64,000 bases of DNA from the NCBI GenBank assembly GCA_017625835.1, contig JAGAKF010000078.1, positions 1-64,000 on the forward strand. Direction: 5' to 3'. Positions 52,076 to 60,090 of the stretch are shown piece by piece. This stretch comes from Clostridia bacterium. Its GTDB lineage: Bacteria > Bacillota > Clostridia > Oscillospirales > Acutalibacteraceae. How positions within the stretch are numbered: the stretch's first letter is position 1; each line of letters starts with the position of its first letter. The position numbers and the translations under genes were made by a program. The notes below the pieces were generated by a model. That model did no database searches. It was not told where the DNA came from and saw only the letters and a list, made by a program, of their open reading frames with translations.

Positions 52076-52288
52076 AACGGACAGCTTCGCCGAGTTCCCG
52101 TAAGGAAGTTTTTGTTTTTCGAACAAAACTGCGAAGCACTTTAAAAGGCGAAATTGCGTGTGCAAGAAAAGGCGAAACCCATCGATAACGCTGACGCGTA
52201 TTGATGGGTTTCAACGCATTATTGTGCCGCAAGTTCACCTTTTAAAGAAAAACTGCCTTACGGGAGCTCGGCGTTTGCACTGTCCGTT
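52076..52288. repeat. 213-bp imperfect palindrome (MITE-like or large structured element)
   Basis: Matching arm pieces: AACGGACAG/CTGTCCGTT at the ends; CGCCGAG/CTCGGCG; TCCCGTAAGG/CCTTACGGGA; AGTTTTT/AAAAACT; CTTTAAAAGG/CCTTTTAAAG; and GAAACCCATC/GATGGGTTTC at the centre. All are in order, so the whole region can fold into one long hairpin. It fills the gap between two minus-strand genes. No ORF inside is convincing. Confidence 0.85.
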
Positions 52289-52299
52289 CAGAAATTCAA

Positions 52300-54477
52300 T
52301 TAATCACCGAGAAGTCCGTGATATCTGCCCATCCAATAAGGAAGAAGGAAAACAGACGGCATTGTTGCACTTGTTGCATTTGCACCTGAAGTACCGGGAA
52401 GTGTGCTTGTTCTGTTCGTACGCTTGCTGTTGATTTCAACAAACTCTTCTGCACCTGAGTCGCAGATGAACTGGTTTCCGTCATAGTTAACGAGGAGTCT
52501 TGACCAGTACTCAACAGGGTACTTAAGCTGTGCGGGAACGCCTGTCTCTTCCTGCTCTGTATCCCATACGATGTCCTTACGGTAGCTGTTGTAAACAGGC
52601 CATCTGATAAAGTCGAGATTCATTTCTGAAAGTGACTTTGCAGCTTCCTCGATATCGCAGTAATTGTTTGTCAATGCACCGTAAACGATGTTGAAGAACG
52701 GTGAACGCTCAACTCGTTCATATGCCCAGTGGTGAGCGAGACCCATCTTAAAGATCTCTTTGTGTGCGGCATTATCCGTATAAACGATAAGCGGATAGAT
52801 GTTTACGAAGTCGAGCTGATCGTCGATGTGGGCAACGTGACCATCTTCGCACTTGTACTGAATGAGGTTCATTGCATAGTGATGCTTCTTGATAAGCATT
52901 TCATAAACCTTTTCGTACTTCTCGTCGCCTGTTACATGGTATGTTGTCTTGAGGAAAGAAAGGATCTCGAGTGAGTTCGTTCCGCGCTCGTAGTACCATC
53001 TGTCGTCATTATTAAGAAGGTCGGGTTCCCAGTTTGCCCATGTTGTCGGGATACCGTCAACGTCAGTAAGGTGGAAATTGTTGTCTATAATATGGTCGGT
53101 AATCTTCTTTACAACTGAAGCAATCTTCTTCTTTTCCTCATCGTCTGCAACGAGGTCGAAGTAGATACCGTATGCAAAGTAGTGACCCGTCATCTCGTCG
53201 CTTGATGTTTCGCCGAGCCACTCGCAGTCGGGGTTGTCCTCGCATACGTGCCACTCTTCACGGTTTCCGTCACCGAAGTTTTCTTCGTTGGAATAACGAG
53301 TTGCACGAGCGGTAAATCCTTCTCTGCCTGTAACTTCTGTAAGCTTGATCATAGCTTCGACAGCCTTTTTAGCGTTAGCCTTTGCCTTTTCGTCACCTGT
53401 TACCTGATAACGGAAGCACTGGCTTGCGCAGTAAAGACCTGTGAAAAGTCCGTCATTGTCAGAGTTCGGAAGCCAGCCTGAATCCATATCGCCGTACTTG
53501 CGAAGCTTTCTGTCAACCTGATAGCCTTCGTTTCTTGTGAAGTACTTTTCATCATATTCGTCGATGATTGCAGCTTTTTCGCCGAGTGTAAGTGTTTTTG
53601 CAGTGATAAGGCTGATTCCTCTCGGTGTTACGGCAGCGATTGTACCGTTGTCTGAAACAGTAATCTTTGTAACTGTCGGATGAAGAAGCCATGCACCGTA
53701 TGAATAGTATGAAATCTTACCTTCGATAAGAGTGATAATACCAGTATTTGTTGCAAAATATTTTTTGCCGTCTGCAGCAAAGAACATATCGTTGATCGCT
53801 CCGTCGGGAACTGAATAAAAATCGTTACCGTTGAGCCAATAGCTTCTGCCGTCGTAAATATTAAGACCGTCGTCAGAACCAACCCAGAGGTGGCCGAGTG
53901 CATCAAGAGCAATGCAGTTGATTCTCTTGCTGAGAACACCTGTAATATCAGGAAGAAGCTCTGACCAATGGCGGCGCTTGCCTTTCATTGAAAGAAGACC
54001 TTCAACAGTTGAGCCTACAAAAACTGTTTCCGCGTACTTTGCTTTATTGTCAAGCGCTGCAAGGCATACTGTTGCTTCCGGCACATCAACGATTCTTACG
54101 AACTCGTCAGCATCAAGTCTGTAAAGAGCATCCTCAGTAATGAGCCACATTGACTCGTCAAGTGCAACAGAAATATCAACAACGGGAGAATCAAACTCCT
54201 GAATTTTCTTCGCCTTACCCTTTTTGATTTCAGCAAGAGTATTGCCGATTGCAGCGTAGAGCTTGCCTTTTCTTGTGAAAAGATTTGAAGCCTTTATCGG
54301 AAGTGCCTTAGCTTTTCCGTCTACATATTCAACAACACAGTCAGGCTGTGCTATATAAAGTGTTTCGCCCTCGAATGCTACTGCTGCAACATTTTCAACG
54401 TCAACACCGTTTTCAGCTGTGATAAAAGCTTTATCGCGCTGTGTAAATTCTCCAAGATAAAAAACAGGTTTTTTCAT
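52300..54477 (-). CDS. Beta-propeller fused to an (alpha/alpha) glycosidase-like domain, cytoplasmic
   Basis: 725 residues. The N-terminal half (about 1-320) has repeated strands with two-component-regulator-type propeller units (ALGHLWVGSDDGLNIYDGRSYW, ATNTGIITLIEGKISYYSYG). The C-terminal half (about 320-725) is helical, with repeats such as GYGQ-like ADYARGT and the pattern RDGFTARATRY, WLGETSSDEMTGHYFAYGIYFDLV, and DDRWYYERGTNSLEILSF. This resembles (alpha/alpha)6/7 enzymes acting on sugars, though no exact family is recognised. No signal peptide. The start is uncertain between ATGs at 54483 and 54477; the latter has better SD spacing. Function is unproven. Confidence 0.85.
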   Translation of the reverse strand: MKKPVFYLGEFTQRDKAFITAENGVDVENVAAVAFEGETLYIAQPDCVVEYVDGKAKALPIKASNLFTRKGKLYAAIGNTLAEIKKGKAKKIQEFDSPVVDISVALDESMWLITEDALYRLDADEFVRIVDVPEATVCLAALDNKAKYAETVFVGSTVEGLLSMKGKRRHWSELLPDITGVLSKRINCIALDALGHLWVGSDDGLNIYDGRSYWLNGNDFYSVPDGAINDMFFAADGKKYFATNTGIITLIEGKISYYSYGAWLLHPTVTKITVSDNGTIAAVTPRGISLITAKTLTLGEKAAIIDEYDEKYFTRNEGYQVDRKLRKYGDMDSGWLPNSDNDGLFTGLYCASQCFRYQVTGDEKAKANAKKAVEAMIKLTEVTGREGFTARATRYSNEENFGDGNREEWHVCEDNPDCEWLGETSSDEMTGHYFAYGIYFDLVADDEEKKKIASVVKKITDHIIDNNFHLTDVDGIPTTWANWEPDLLNNDDRWYYERGTNSLEILSFLKTTYHVTGDEKYEKVYEMLIKKHHYAMNLIQYKCEDGHVAHIDDQLDFVNIYPLIVYTDNAAHKEIFKMGLAHHWAYERVERSPFFNIVYGALTNNYCDIEEAAKSLSEMNLDFIRWPVYNSYRKDIVWDTEQEETGVPAQLKYPVEYWSRLLVNYDGNQFICDSGAEEFVEINSKRTNRTSTLPGTSGANATSATMPSVFLLPYWMGRYHGLLGD

Positions 54478-54578
54478 AAACATTTTCCTTTTCTGCTTAT
54501 TCAGTAACGTTTACCGTGTACTTTTGTAGTATAACATATCATCAAATATTTGTCGATAGCGGATTTTCAGAAATAAGC

Positions 54579-54606
54579 TTGATTTTGTATGAAGACGTGA
54601 TACAAT
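54579..54606 (+). promoter_or_regulatory. Promoter of the rpe-like/ribokinase pair
   Basis: TTGATT (54579-54584) and TACAAT (54601-54606) are 16 bp apart, about 32 bp before the ATG. AAAGGAT (54623-54629) is the SD. Confidence 0.65.
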
Positions 54607-54637
54607 AAAACCATATTCAGACAAAGGATTGATTACA

Positions 54638-55300
54638 ATGAAAAAACTCCTTTCCGCCTCAGTTATGTGTGCAGATCTGCTTGATATCAGAAATTCTGTC
54701 AAAGAGCTTGAAAGAGCAGGCATCGACCTGCTTCATCTCGATATAATGGACGGCAGTTTCGTGCCGAATATCACTCTCGGTTTCGATATGGTTAACGCAA
54801 TTAAGTCTGTCACCGACATTCCTCTTGACGTGCATATGATGGTGAATAATCCTGCCGGATTCATTGATATGATGAACCTCGGTAAGGACGATTACATCTG
54901 TATCCACTATGAGGGTGACATCCACGCACAGCGTACGCTTGCAAAAATCCGCGACAAGGGATGTAAAACAGGACTTGCGCTCAATCCGCAGACCCCCGTT
55001 AACTGCTACGAACATCTCACAGATTATATGGATATGGCGCTTGTTATGACTGTATGCCCCGGCTTTGCGGGACAGAAAATTTTTGCAGGTGCAAAAGAAA
55101 AGGTTGCAAAGACAAGGGAGTTTCTTGATAATCTCGGTAAGTATGACATCCCGATCGAGGTTGACGGCAACATCAGCCCCAAAAACGGTGCAATGCTCAG
55201 TAAGGTCGGAGCAGAAATCTTTGTTCTCGGCACAAGCAGTCTTTTCATAAAAGGAAAAGATATGAAAGAATCCGCAGACAGTTTCAGATCTGTTCTCTGA
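54638..55300 (+). CDS. Ribulose-phosphate 3-epimerase family protein
   Basis: 220 residues, a TIM barrel of the RPE family. LLSASVMCADLLD at the start, LLHLDIMDGSFVPNITLG with the metal Asp, PLDVHMMVNNP, and VMTVCPGFAGQKF-like VCPGFAGQKIF near the phosphate site, then VDGNISPKNG. Usual job: ribulose-5-P to xylulose-5-P. Coupling with a ribokinase 10 bp downstream suggests ribose or allulose/allose use (AlsE-like); the sequence alone cannot separate the two. ATG 54638 is preferred over TTG 54629 because AAAGGAT precedes it. The product is cytoplasmic. Confidence 0.9.
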   Translation: MKKLLSASVMCADLLDIRNSVKELERAGIDLLHLDIMDGSFVPNITLGFDMVNAIKSVTDIPLDVHMMVNNPAGFIDMMNLGKDDYICIHYEGDIHAQRTLAKIRDKGCKTGLALNPQTPVNCYEHLTDYMDMALVMTVCPGFAGQKIFAGAKEKVAKTREFLDNLGKYDIPIEVDGNISPKNGAMLSKVGAEIFVLGTSSLFIKGKDMKESADSFRSVL

Positions 55301-55310
55301 GGAGGAGCTT

Positions 55311-56231
55311 ATGTATAAAGACATCCGTGCTGCCGTGATGGGCAGTATCAATATGGATATAATCCTCAATATGAAAAAGGTGCCCGACGTCGGCGAAAAT
55401 GTTCTCGGCACAGACTACGGTTACGCTTGCGGCGGTAAGGGCGCAAATCAGGCAACGGGACTTGCAAGGCTCGGTGCGCAGACGAAGATGATCGGCAAGG
55501 TTGCTGACGACGCAAACGGCAGAAAGCTCATTGAAAACCTCAACAAAAACGGTATTGATTCGTCCTGCGTTAAAGATGACGGTTCGCAGACAGGAATGGC
55601 AGCAATCATCGTTGACGGCGAAGGCCGCAACCGCATCATTGTTTACGAGGGAGCGAATGCGGAAATTGATCCGAAAGAAGCTGCTGACTGCATTGACGAA
55701 AACATTGACGTTCTACTCGTTCAGTTTGAGACAACCGAAGACGTTGTTGTCGAATGCGTGAATAGGGCAATCGCGCAGAACATCACAACAGTCATCGACT
55801 GCGGACCTGCAAAGAATTTTAACCTTGAAAGAATGCAGGGTGCTACCATTATCTCCCCCAATGAAAACGAAACTGAAGCTTTGTCTGGCATCTTCCCTGC
55901 TGACGAAAAATCCATCCTTGAAGCTTCGAAAATAATTATGCAACGAAGCAAAGCGAAATATGTTGTCCTTAAGCTTGGTTCAAGAGGTTGCAGTGTCTGG
56001 GACGGGGAAAATCTTAAGATTATCCCACCATATAAAAGCAAGGTCGTGGATACGACAGCTGCAGGTGACAGCTTTACGGCTGCGCTCGCACTTGAATATA
56101 AAAAGAGTGGAGATATTTACACTGCCTGCGATATGGGAAATAAGGCTGGTTCAATCGCCGTCAGCCGAATGGGTGCTGAAAGCTCGATGGCAACGGTTGA
56201 AGATCTTGCGAATTTTCACGAAAACAATTAA
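55311..56231 (+). CDS. rbsK: Ribokinase (PfkB family)
   Basis: 306 residues. PfkB motif 1 ACGGKGANQATGLARLG and motif 2 VDTTAAGDSFTAALAL are clear; the catalytic Asp lies in AAGDSF. N-terminal GSINMDIILNMKKVPDVGENVLG fits ribokinase. It phosphorylates ribose (or a related sugar) at O-5. AGGAGGAGCTT precedes the ATG. It shares a transcript with the upstream RPE-type epimerase and ends at the 56250 hairpin. A ribose transporter is not in the window. Deoxyribokinase is an alternative. Confidence 0.92.
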   Translation: MYKDIRAAVMGSINMDIILNMKKVPDVGENVLGTDYGYACGGKGANQATGLARLGAQTKMIGKVADDANGRKLIENLNKNGIDSSCVKDDGSQTGMAAIIVDGEGRNRIIVYEGANAEIDPKEAADCIDENIDVLLVQFETTEDVVVECVNRAIAQNITTVIDCGPAKNFNLERMQGATIISPNENETEALSGIFPADEKSILEASKIIMQRSKAKYVVLKLGSRGCSVWDGENLKIIPPYKSKVVDTTAAGDSFTAALALEYKKSGDIYTACDMGNKAGSIAVSRMGAESSMATVEDLANFHENN

Positions 56232-56249
56232 ACACTTTTAAAACAAAGA

Positions 56250-56288
56250 TGCGACAGAAACTTTTTCGTTTTCTGTCGCATTATTTAT
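56250..56288 (+). terminator. Terminator of the rpe-like/rbsK unit
   Basis: TGCGACAGAAA (56250-56260) and TTTCTGTCGCA (56270-56280) form an 11-bp perfect stem with a 9-base loop, followed by TTATTTATTA. Confidence 0.88.
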
Positions 56289-56295
56289 TAGTTAT

Positions 56296-56605
56296 GCAAA
56301 TTCGGGTTTGTAGAGTTCTTCAATGTTGCAGATATCAGGCTCCCTTGCATAAAGGGGGCTTGGCACCTGCTAAATTTTAATAAGACTGAAAACCTGAATA
56401 AACAGCGTAGGGTACGGGTTTCCCGTCCTGTCGGATAATGCGCTGTTTTCGGTTCGGGAGACCCGAACCCTACGAACCCCTGAGTTGAAATCGTGTCCGT
56501 AGGGGAACATATTATGTTCCCGTAAAAATAACACATAATTGACGGGCAGATGATATCTGCCCCTACGACGTTGATCTAAAATCTGTTCAACAAACCCGAA
56601 TTCGC
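56296..56605. mobile_element. MITE-like mosaic repeat bounded by terminal inverted repeats
   Basis: The ends GCAAATTCGGGTTTGT (56296-56311) and ACAAACCCGAATTCGC (56590-56605) are inverted copies matching at 15 of 16 positions. Inside lie short hairpin cassettes flanked by GTAGGG or CCCTAC: GGTACGGG/CCCGTCC, GGTTCGGG/CCCGAACC, GGGAACAT/ATGTTCCC, and GGGCAGAT/ATCTGCCCC. No coding sequence. The first 65 bp match the copy at 80-141 in reverse. Confidence 0.78.
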
Positions 56606-56630
56606 AGAAACGTTGGTGTATTTTAAACAC

Positions 56631-56665
56631 AAAAAAACACCTGCAGGTTCGTCGCCTGCAGGTGT
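56631..56665 (-). terminator. Terminator of the Cys/Asn-rich small gene
   Basis: ACACCTGCAGG (56637-56647) and CCTGCAGGTGT (56655-56665) form an 11-bp perfect stem. On the minus strand TTTTTTTGTGTTT follows. Confidence 0.88.
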
Positions 56666-56680
56666 CAGGATGGTCAATGG

Positions 56681-56830
56681 TTAGCAACCACAGCCGTTGT
56701 TGTTGAGGAAACCGTTGTTGTTACAACCGCAGTTATTATTGCAACCGCAATTGTTGTTACAACCGCAACCACACTCAGAGAATAAAAGGATGATAATGAG
56801 AATCATAAACCAGTTATTGCAGCAACCCAT
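56681..56830 (-). CDS. 49-residue Cys/Asn/Gly-rich small protein with a hydrophobic N-terminus
   Basis: It begins MGCCNNWFMILIIILLFSEC, a short hydrophobic segment, then runs of C-G-C-N-N-N units, and ends GCGC. Eleven of 49 residues are Cys and more than a dozen are Asn. The unit GCGCNNNCGCNNN recurs, so it could bind metal or cross-link through disulfides. It is real: SD GAAAGGAGG lies 6 bases before ATG 56830, and a strong terminator follows the stop. No known family is recognised; small spore-coat-type or Cys-rich peptides are possible relatives. Upstream, CATAGAATG with AC about 16 bases before it loosely resembles a sigma-K promoter. Confidence 0.8.
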   Translation of the reverse strand: MGCCNNWFMILIIILLFSECGCGCNNNCGCNNNCGCNNNGFLNNNGCGC

Positions 56831-56949
56831 GTCGTGACCTCCTTTCGGATTGGGGCGGGAACCGTTGTTCTGCGCCCTACACTAACATTCTATGTGCCTG
56901 AAAATTTTTCGTGATTGTCCCATGAAAAAATTTTTAATTAACCGTATTA

Positions 56950-56977
56950 CAAAAAAAGACTGCCCGAAGGCAGTCTT
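56950..56977 (-). terminator. Terminator of the GH43 gene
   Basis: AAGACTGCC (56956-56964) and GGCAGTCTT (56969-56977) pair around CGAA. On the minus strand TTTTTTTGTAATA follows. Confidence 0.88.
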
Positions 56978-56983
56978 GAATTC

Positions 56984-58024
56984 TTACTCCTGAACACCGT
57001 AGTGCTCAACAAGTGTTTTATATTCATCTTCGGTTATTGCAACAACTGAACCGTGACGCGGTTTAAGGTGGTCAATCTCCATAGATGAGCGCTGGAACTG
57101 TCTGAAGTTTTTGAAGTCCCTCGTCATCTGTGCGAAGAATGTGCCGTTGCCGTATTCGTCCATAATCATCATCCACGCGTCAGTGCCTGTGATGCGGTAC
57201 ATCGAGCTTCCCTCAACGCCGAACCAGTTAAGCGAACAGATTGTGTAGTCCGTGTTGTAAGGTCCCGTAAGATTTTTTGACTTTACGTAAGCGATTTTCT
57301 GCGTAAGATCTTCTTTGAAGTAAAGGTAATAATAACCGTCTTTTTCGTTGTAAATAATATCTCCGTCAATGCACTGAATGTTCATCACTTCGTCGCGTTC
57401 GGGAACATATTCGTTCCAACGTCCGAAAAGCACCTGAGGCTCTGTTTCAAAAGTTTTGAAATCTTTCGTATATGCATAGTAATGACCTGCGCAGTCGTTT
57501 TCTTCAGTTGAATTTGCCCAGTAAACCATATACATTCCGATATTTTCGTCCCAGATTGCCTGCGGTGCCCACGCTCTGTTTGTGGTTTCAAATCCCGGGA
57601 ACTGACGGATGTCAATAACCGTCTCGTCAATCCAGTTAACAAGGTCGTAAGACTTCCAGGTAATCAGGCTGTGGTTGGAAAGCCAGCCAAGGCCTGCGTC
57701 CATATCCGTCGCAATGATGAAGAAACAGTCCTTACCGTTTTCGTCAACACCCTTAAGGATGTACGGGTCGCGGACACATTTTGTGCCGAGAGTCTGCTTG
57801 ATTACAGCTTCATTGTTGTTAAGTGCTTTGAAATGGTATCCGTCCGTGCTTACGGCAAAATGAAGAGTCTGATTCTCGATCTCATTTCCGGTAAAGTAAC
57901 AGAAAAGGTAAGCTCCCGAAGTACTGTAAGCAGGATAGGCGTAGTTGTTGAAAGTGTAATTAAAAAGATAATAAGGCATCATAAGAATTGCCATAAGCAA
58001 ACGAAGAAAAGACATCCACGTCAT
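56984..58024 (-). CDS. GH43-like five-bladed propeller glycosidase, membrane-anchored or exported
   Basis: 346 residues. An N-terminal hydrophobic stretch (about 4-24, MSFLRLLMAILMMPYYLFNY) suggests a signal or anchor. The propeller has VRDPYILKG (Asp86, typical of GH43/GH117-type cores), ATDMDAGLGWLSNHSLITWKSYDLVNWI, RAWAPQAIWDE and GVEGSSMYRITG with a conserved Glu. GH43 enzymes cut arabinan or xylan side chains. The match is at fold and motif level; exact substrate is not clear. AGAGGTGATTTT precedes the ATG. The promoter (TTTACT, 17 bp, TAAAAT with an extended TG) lies in 58025-58080. It is divergent from a GH16 gene. Confidence 0.85.
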   Translation of the reverse strand: MTWMSFLRLLMAILMMPYYLFNYTFNNYAYPAYSTSGAYLFCYFTGNEIENQTLHFAVSTDGYHFKALNNNEAVIKQTLGTKCVRDPYILKGVDENGKDCFFIIATDMDAGLGWLSNHSLITWKSYDLVNWIDETVIDIRQFPGFETTNRAWAPQAIWDENIGMYMVYWANSTEENDCAGHYYAYTKDFKTFETEPQVLFGRWNEYVPERDEVMNIQCIDGDIIYNEKDGYYYLYFKEDLTQKIAYVKSKNLTGPYNTDYTICSLNWFGVEGSSMYRITGTDAWMMIMDEYGNGTFFAQMTRDFKNFRQFQRSSMEIDHLKPRHGSVVAITEDEYKTLVEHYGVQE

Positions 58025-58103
58025 AAAATCACCTCTGTTGCGATTTTAACATATATTTCCGAAATAGTAAAGTATACCTTAATTAATAAAAACATTGTTT
58101 GTA

Positions 58104-58132
58104 TTGCAAAACAGAAATAATTTTTTTATAAT
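58104..58132 (+). promoter_or_regulatory. Promoter of the GH16 gene
   Basis: TTGCAA (58104-58109) and a perfect TATAAT (58127-58132) are 17 bp apart, about 20 bp before the ATG at 58153. AAAGGAGGGA is the SD. Confidence 0.75.
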
Positions 58133-58152
58133 AGAAAAAAGGAGGGACAGTT

Positions 58153-59106
58153 ATGCAGAATTTTTATGATTTTTTAGGATTGGCAACAAGACAGGCTAAT
58201 GCTTTGAATGAGATTTTGCCTGCGATCGGCAATTTCTTCACCAGGCTGTTTTCATTCGATGTTAAGGGTGCTTTTTCAATGCTTCTTGCGTCGGTTCAGC
58301 TTTTTGGTATGGCTGTGCTTGATACACCCGTCAAACCGTACAAGGACAGCATTGATATGAGCCGATTTGAGCTTGTGTGGGAGGATGAATTCGAAACCGG
58401 ATTCGACACAGAAATCTGGCAGGGACACTATGTTTATGGTGAAGACGATACTCAGCTTCGTGACACTGCATGGTGGAACCGCGATCAGGTAAGCTTTACG
58501 GAGGACGGTTGCCTTAAGATCAATGTTGAATATAAAGAAGACGGTCCAAAAGGTGCAGGTTATTACTCATACGGAATGGAAACAAATCCGAACAAAAATT
58601 ACTCAGGAAACCATAAGGGTTACGAACAGCTTTACGGCTATTTTGAAATCCGCTGTATTCTTCCTAAGGGTGCAGGAATTAACCCTGCTTTCTGGCTTCT
58701 GACAGACGGTATGTGGGAAGATGATACAGACGGTGGAATAACGGGTGCCGAGGTTGATGTTCTCGAAACAAACACTTATTACAACGAATTCAGTCCGGAT
58801 TTCGGCTCGGTTATACATACAATTCACGTTGACTCCTACGAAGAAGCTCACAAAAGTGAGAATCAGGGTGCGTACTATGCCGACGATCCGTATAATAAAT
58901 TCAACACATACGGTGTCGAATGGAATAAGGATGAATATATCTTCTACGTCAACGGCGTAGAAACGGCAAGAACCAGCTTCGGCGGAGTGTGTCAGGTGCC
59001 GCTTTATCTCATAATTTCGGTCGGCGTTGACGACAGAGTTTTCGAAAACGGTTATCTCCCGACCTCTATGGTTGTCGATTACGTAAAATGTTATCAGTAT
59101 AAATAA
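58153..59106 (+). CDS. GH16 beta-glucanase (laminarinase/lichenase-type)
   Basis: 317 residues. A hydrophobic N-terminal region (about 35-58, FSMLLASVQLFGMAVL) follows an unusual start and may anchor or export it. The GH16 core (about 70-317) has LVWEDEFETGFDTEIW, LYGYFEIRCILPKGAGINPAFWLL, and the active-site motif AEVDVLET with Glu200 nucleophile, Asp202 and Glu205 acid/base. It ends with MVVDYVKCYQYK. It cuts beta-1,3 or mixed beta-glucans. Divergent from the GH43-like gene, both with private promoters. Terminator shared with the next minus-strand gene. Confidence 0.92.
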   Translation: MQNFYDFLGLATRQANALNEILPAIGNFFTRLFSFDVKGAFSMLLASVQLFGMAVLDTPVKPYKDSIDMSRFELVWEDEFETGFDTEIWQGHYVYGEDDTQLRDTAWWNRDQVSFTEDGCLKINVEYKEDGPKGAGYYSYGMETNPNKNYSGNHKGYEQLYGYFEIRCILPKGAGINPAFWLLTDGMWEDDTDGGITGAEVDVLETNTYYNEFSPDFGSVIHTIHVDSYEEAHKSENQGAYYADDPYNKFNTYGVEWNKDEYIFYVNGVETARTSFGGVCQVPLYLIISVGVDDRVFENGYLPTSMVVDYVKCYQYK

Positions 59107-59144
59107 AAAAATCCTGCAACATTTCGTGTTGCAGGATTTTTTTA
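59106..59144. terminator. Bidirectional terminator between the GH16 gene and the YdcF-like gene
   Basis: ATCCTGCAACA and TGTTGCAGGAT form an 11-bp perfect stem with a TTTCG loop and A/T runs of seven on each side. Confidence 0.92.
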
Positions 59145-59750
59145 TCTTTTATCTTTTTTCAGCAGTTCGTATGCAACGATATACTCTCTTGCATAATTCG
59201 CAAGTCTGCCTTTTTTGTTTTCGCAGCTGACCTTACCGATCTTTTCAAATCCGCAACGGTTTGCAATTATTCCCGCTCTGCGCAGATGATAGTCTGATGA
59301 AAGGAATGCGATTTTGAATTCGTTAGGATTTTTGCCAGAATGTGATCTGATAATCTCAAAAGCATTTTCAAAATTTTCAAAAGTGGTTGTAGATTTATCC
59401 TCGAGAATAAATCTGCTTTCGTCAATTCCAAGCTTGACAAGATACTCTTTGATTATCAATGCCTCACTTTTTTTCTGCCCGTCACGGAAGCAACCACCAC
59501 AAGGAATAACAAGGCACTCTGTGTTTTCCTTAAGATACTCCGCTGCAACCTTTATTCTTTCAAGCAGGTGAGGACTTGGAGTTTCTTCTCCGACAACACG
59601 TCCGCCGAGAATAAGAAGATAGTCACAGCTGTCACGGTAGCCTTTCCGTGCGTCGTGGATTACGAACGGAAGATATCCGCCTGCAGTTATGGCAAGGTAA
59701 CCTGCAACACCGCCAACGGTGCCCAATAAAATTTTGGGAATAAGTTTCAT
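59142..59750 (-). CDS. YdcF/SanA (DUF218) family membrane protein
   Basis: 202 residues. One N-terminal membrane segment (about 7-30), then the DUF218 domain with DYLLILGGRVVGEETPSPHLLERI, VIPCGGCFRDGQKKSEALIIKEYL, EDKSTTTFENFENAF and FLSSDYHLRRAGIIA. Members such as SanA and ElyC affect envelope integrity or peptidoglycan assembly; the chemistry is not settled. AAAGGTGATAAA precedes the ATG. It stands alone between the GH16 terminator and a repeat island. Confidence 0.9.
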   Translation of the reverse strand: MKLIPKILLGTVGGVAGYLAITAGGYLPFVIHDARKGYRDSCDYLLILGGRVVGEETPSPHLLERIKVAAEYLKENTECLVIPCGGCFRDGQKKSEALIIKEYLVKLGIDESRFILEDKSTTTFENFENAFEIIRSHSGKNPNEFKIAFLSSDYHLRRAGIIANRCGFEKIGKVSCENKKGRLANYAREYIVAYELLKKDKR

Positions 59751-59772
59751 TTTATCACCTTTTTATCAAGAT

Positions 59773-60090
59773 AAATTGGGGTTTGTTGAGCAAAGGCGAT
59801 GCCTTTGCAATGATGCATCCGCTGTGCGGATATGATGAATGATGTTCGCTACGCGAATGATGTGTTTGCATTGCAAACATTAAGGGTCTGCGACGCTAAA
59901 ATATAACACCCGACTTTGATAGTGCCTGTAGGGGAGGCGTTTCGCATCCCGCAAAATTGCACCGTATCTGGCGGGACGGGAAACCCGTCCCCTACGTGAT
60001 GAGTTGAATAAACAGCGTAGGGCGGTGGCTTGCTGCCGCCGACAGAATTTATAGACTTTCATTAAATCATCCCGACAAGCCCGAATTTGT
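59773..60090. mobile_element. Second full copy of the mosaic repeat
   Basis: It starts AAATTGGGGTTTGTTGAG and ends GACAAGCCCGAATTTGT. The ends are inverted copies at about 13 of 16 positions and match the ends of the 56296 copy. Inside are hairpin cassettes GGGAGGCG/CGCATCCCG, GGGACGGG/CCCGTCCCC and GGGCGGTGG/CTGCCGCC, flanked by GTAGGG or CCCTAC, plus AAAGGCGATGCCTTT and TCCGCTGTGCGGA. No coding sequence. Confidence 0.72.

Noticed and set aside
52076..52288. Retron-type msr/msd RNA for the long hairpin
   Set aside because: No reverse transcriptase gene is within reach on either side, and the flanking genes are carbohydrate enzymes.
52020..52433. Short open frames on both strands across the 213-bp palindrome
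   Set aside because: They have no SD, do not look like proteins and arise because both arms are open by symmetry. The region is better explained as a non-coding palindrome.
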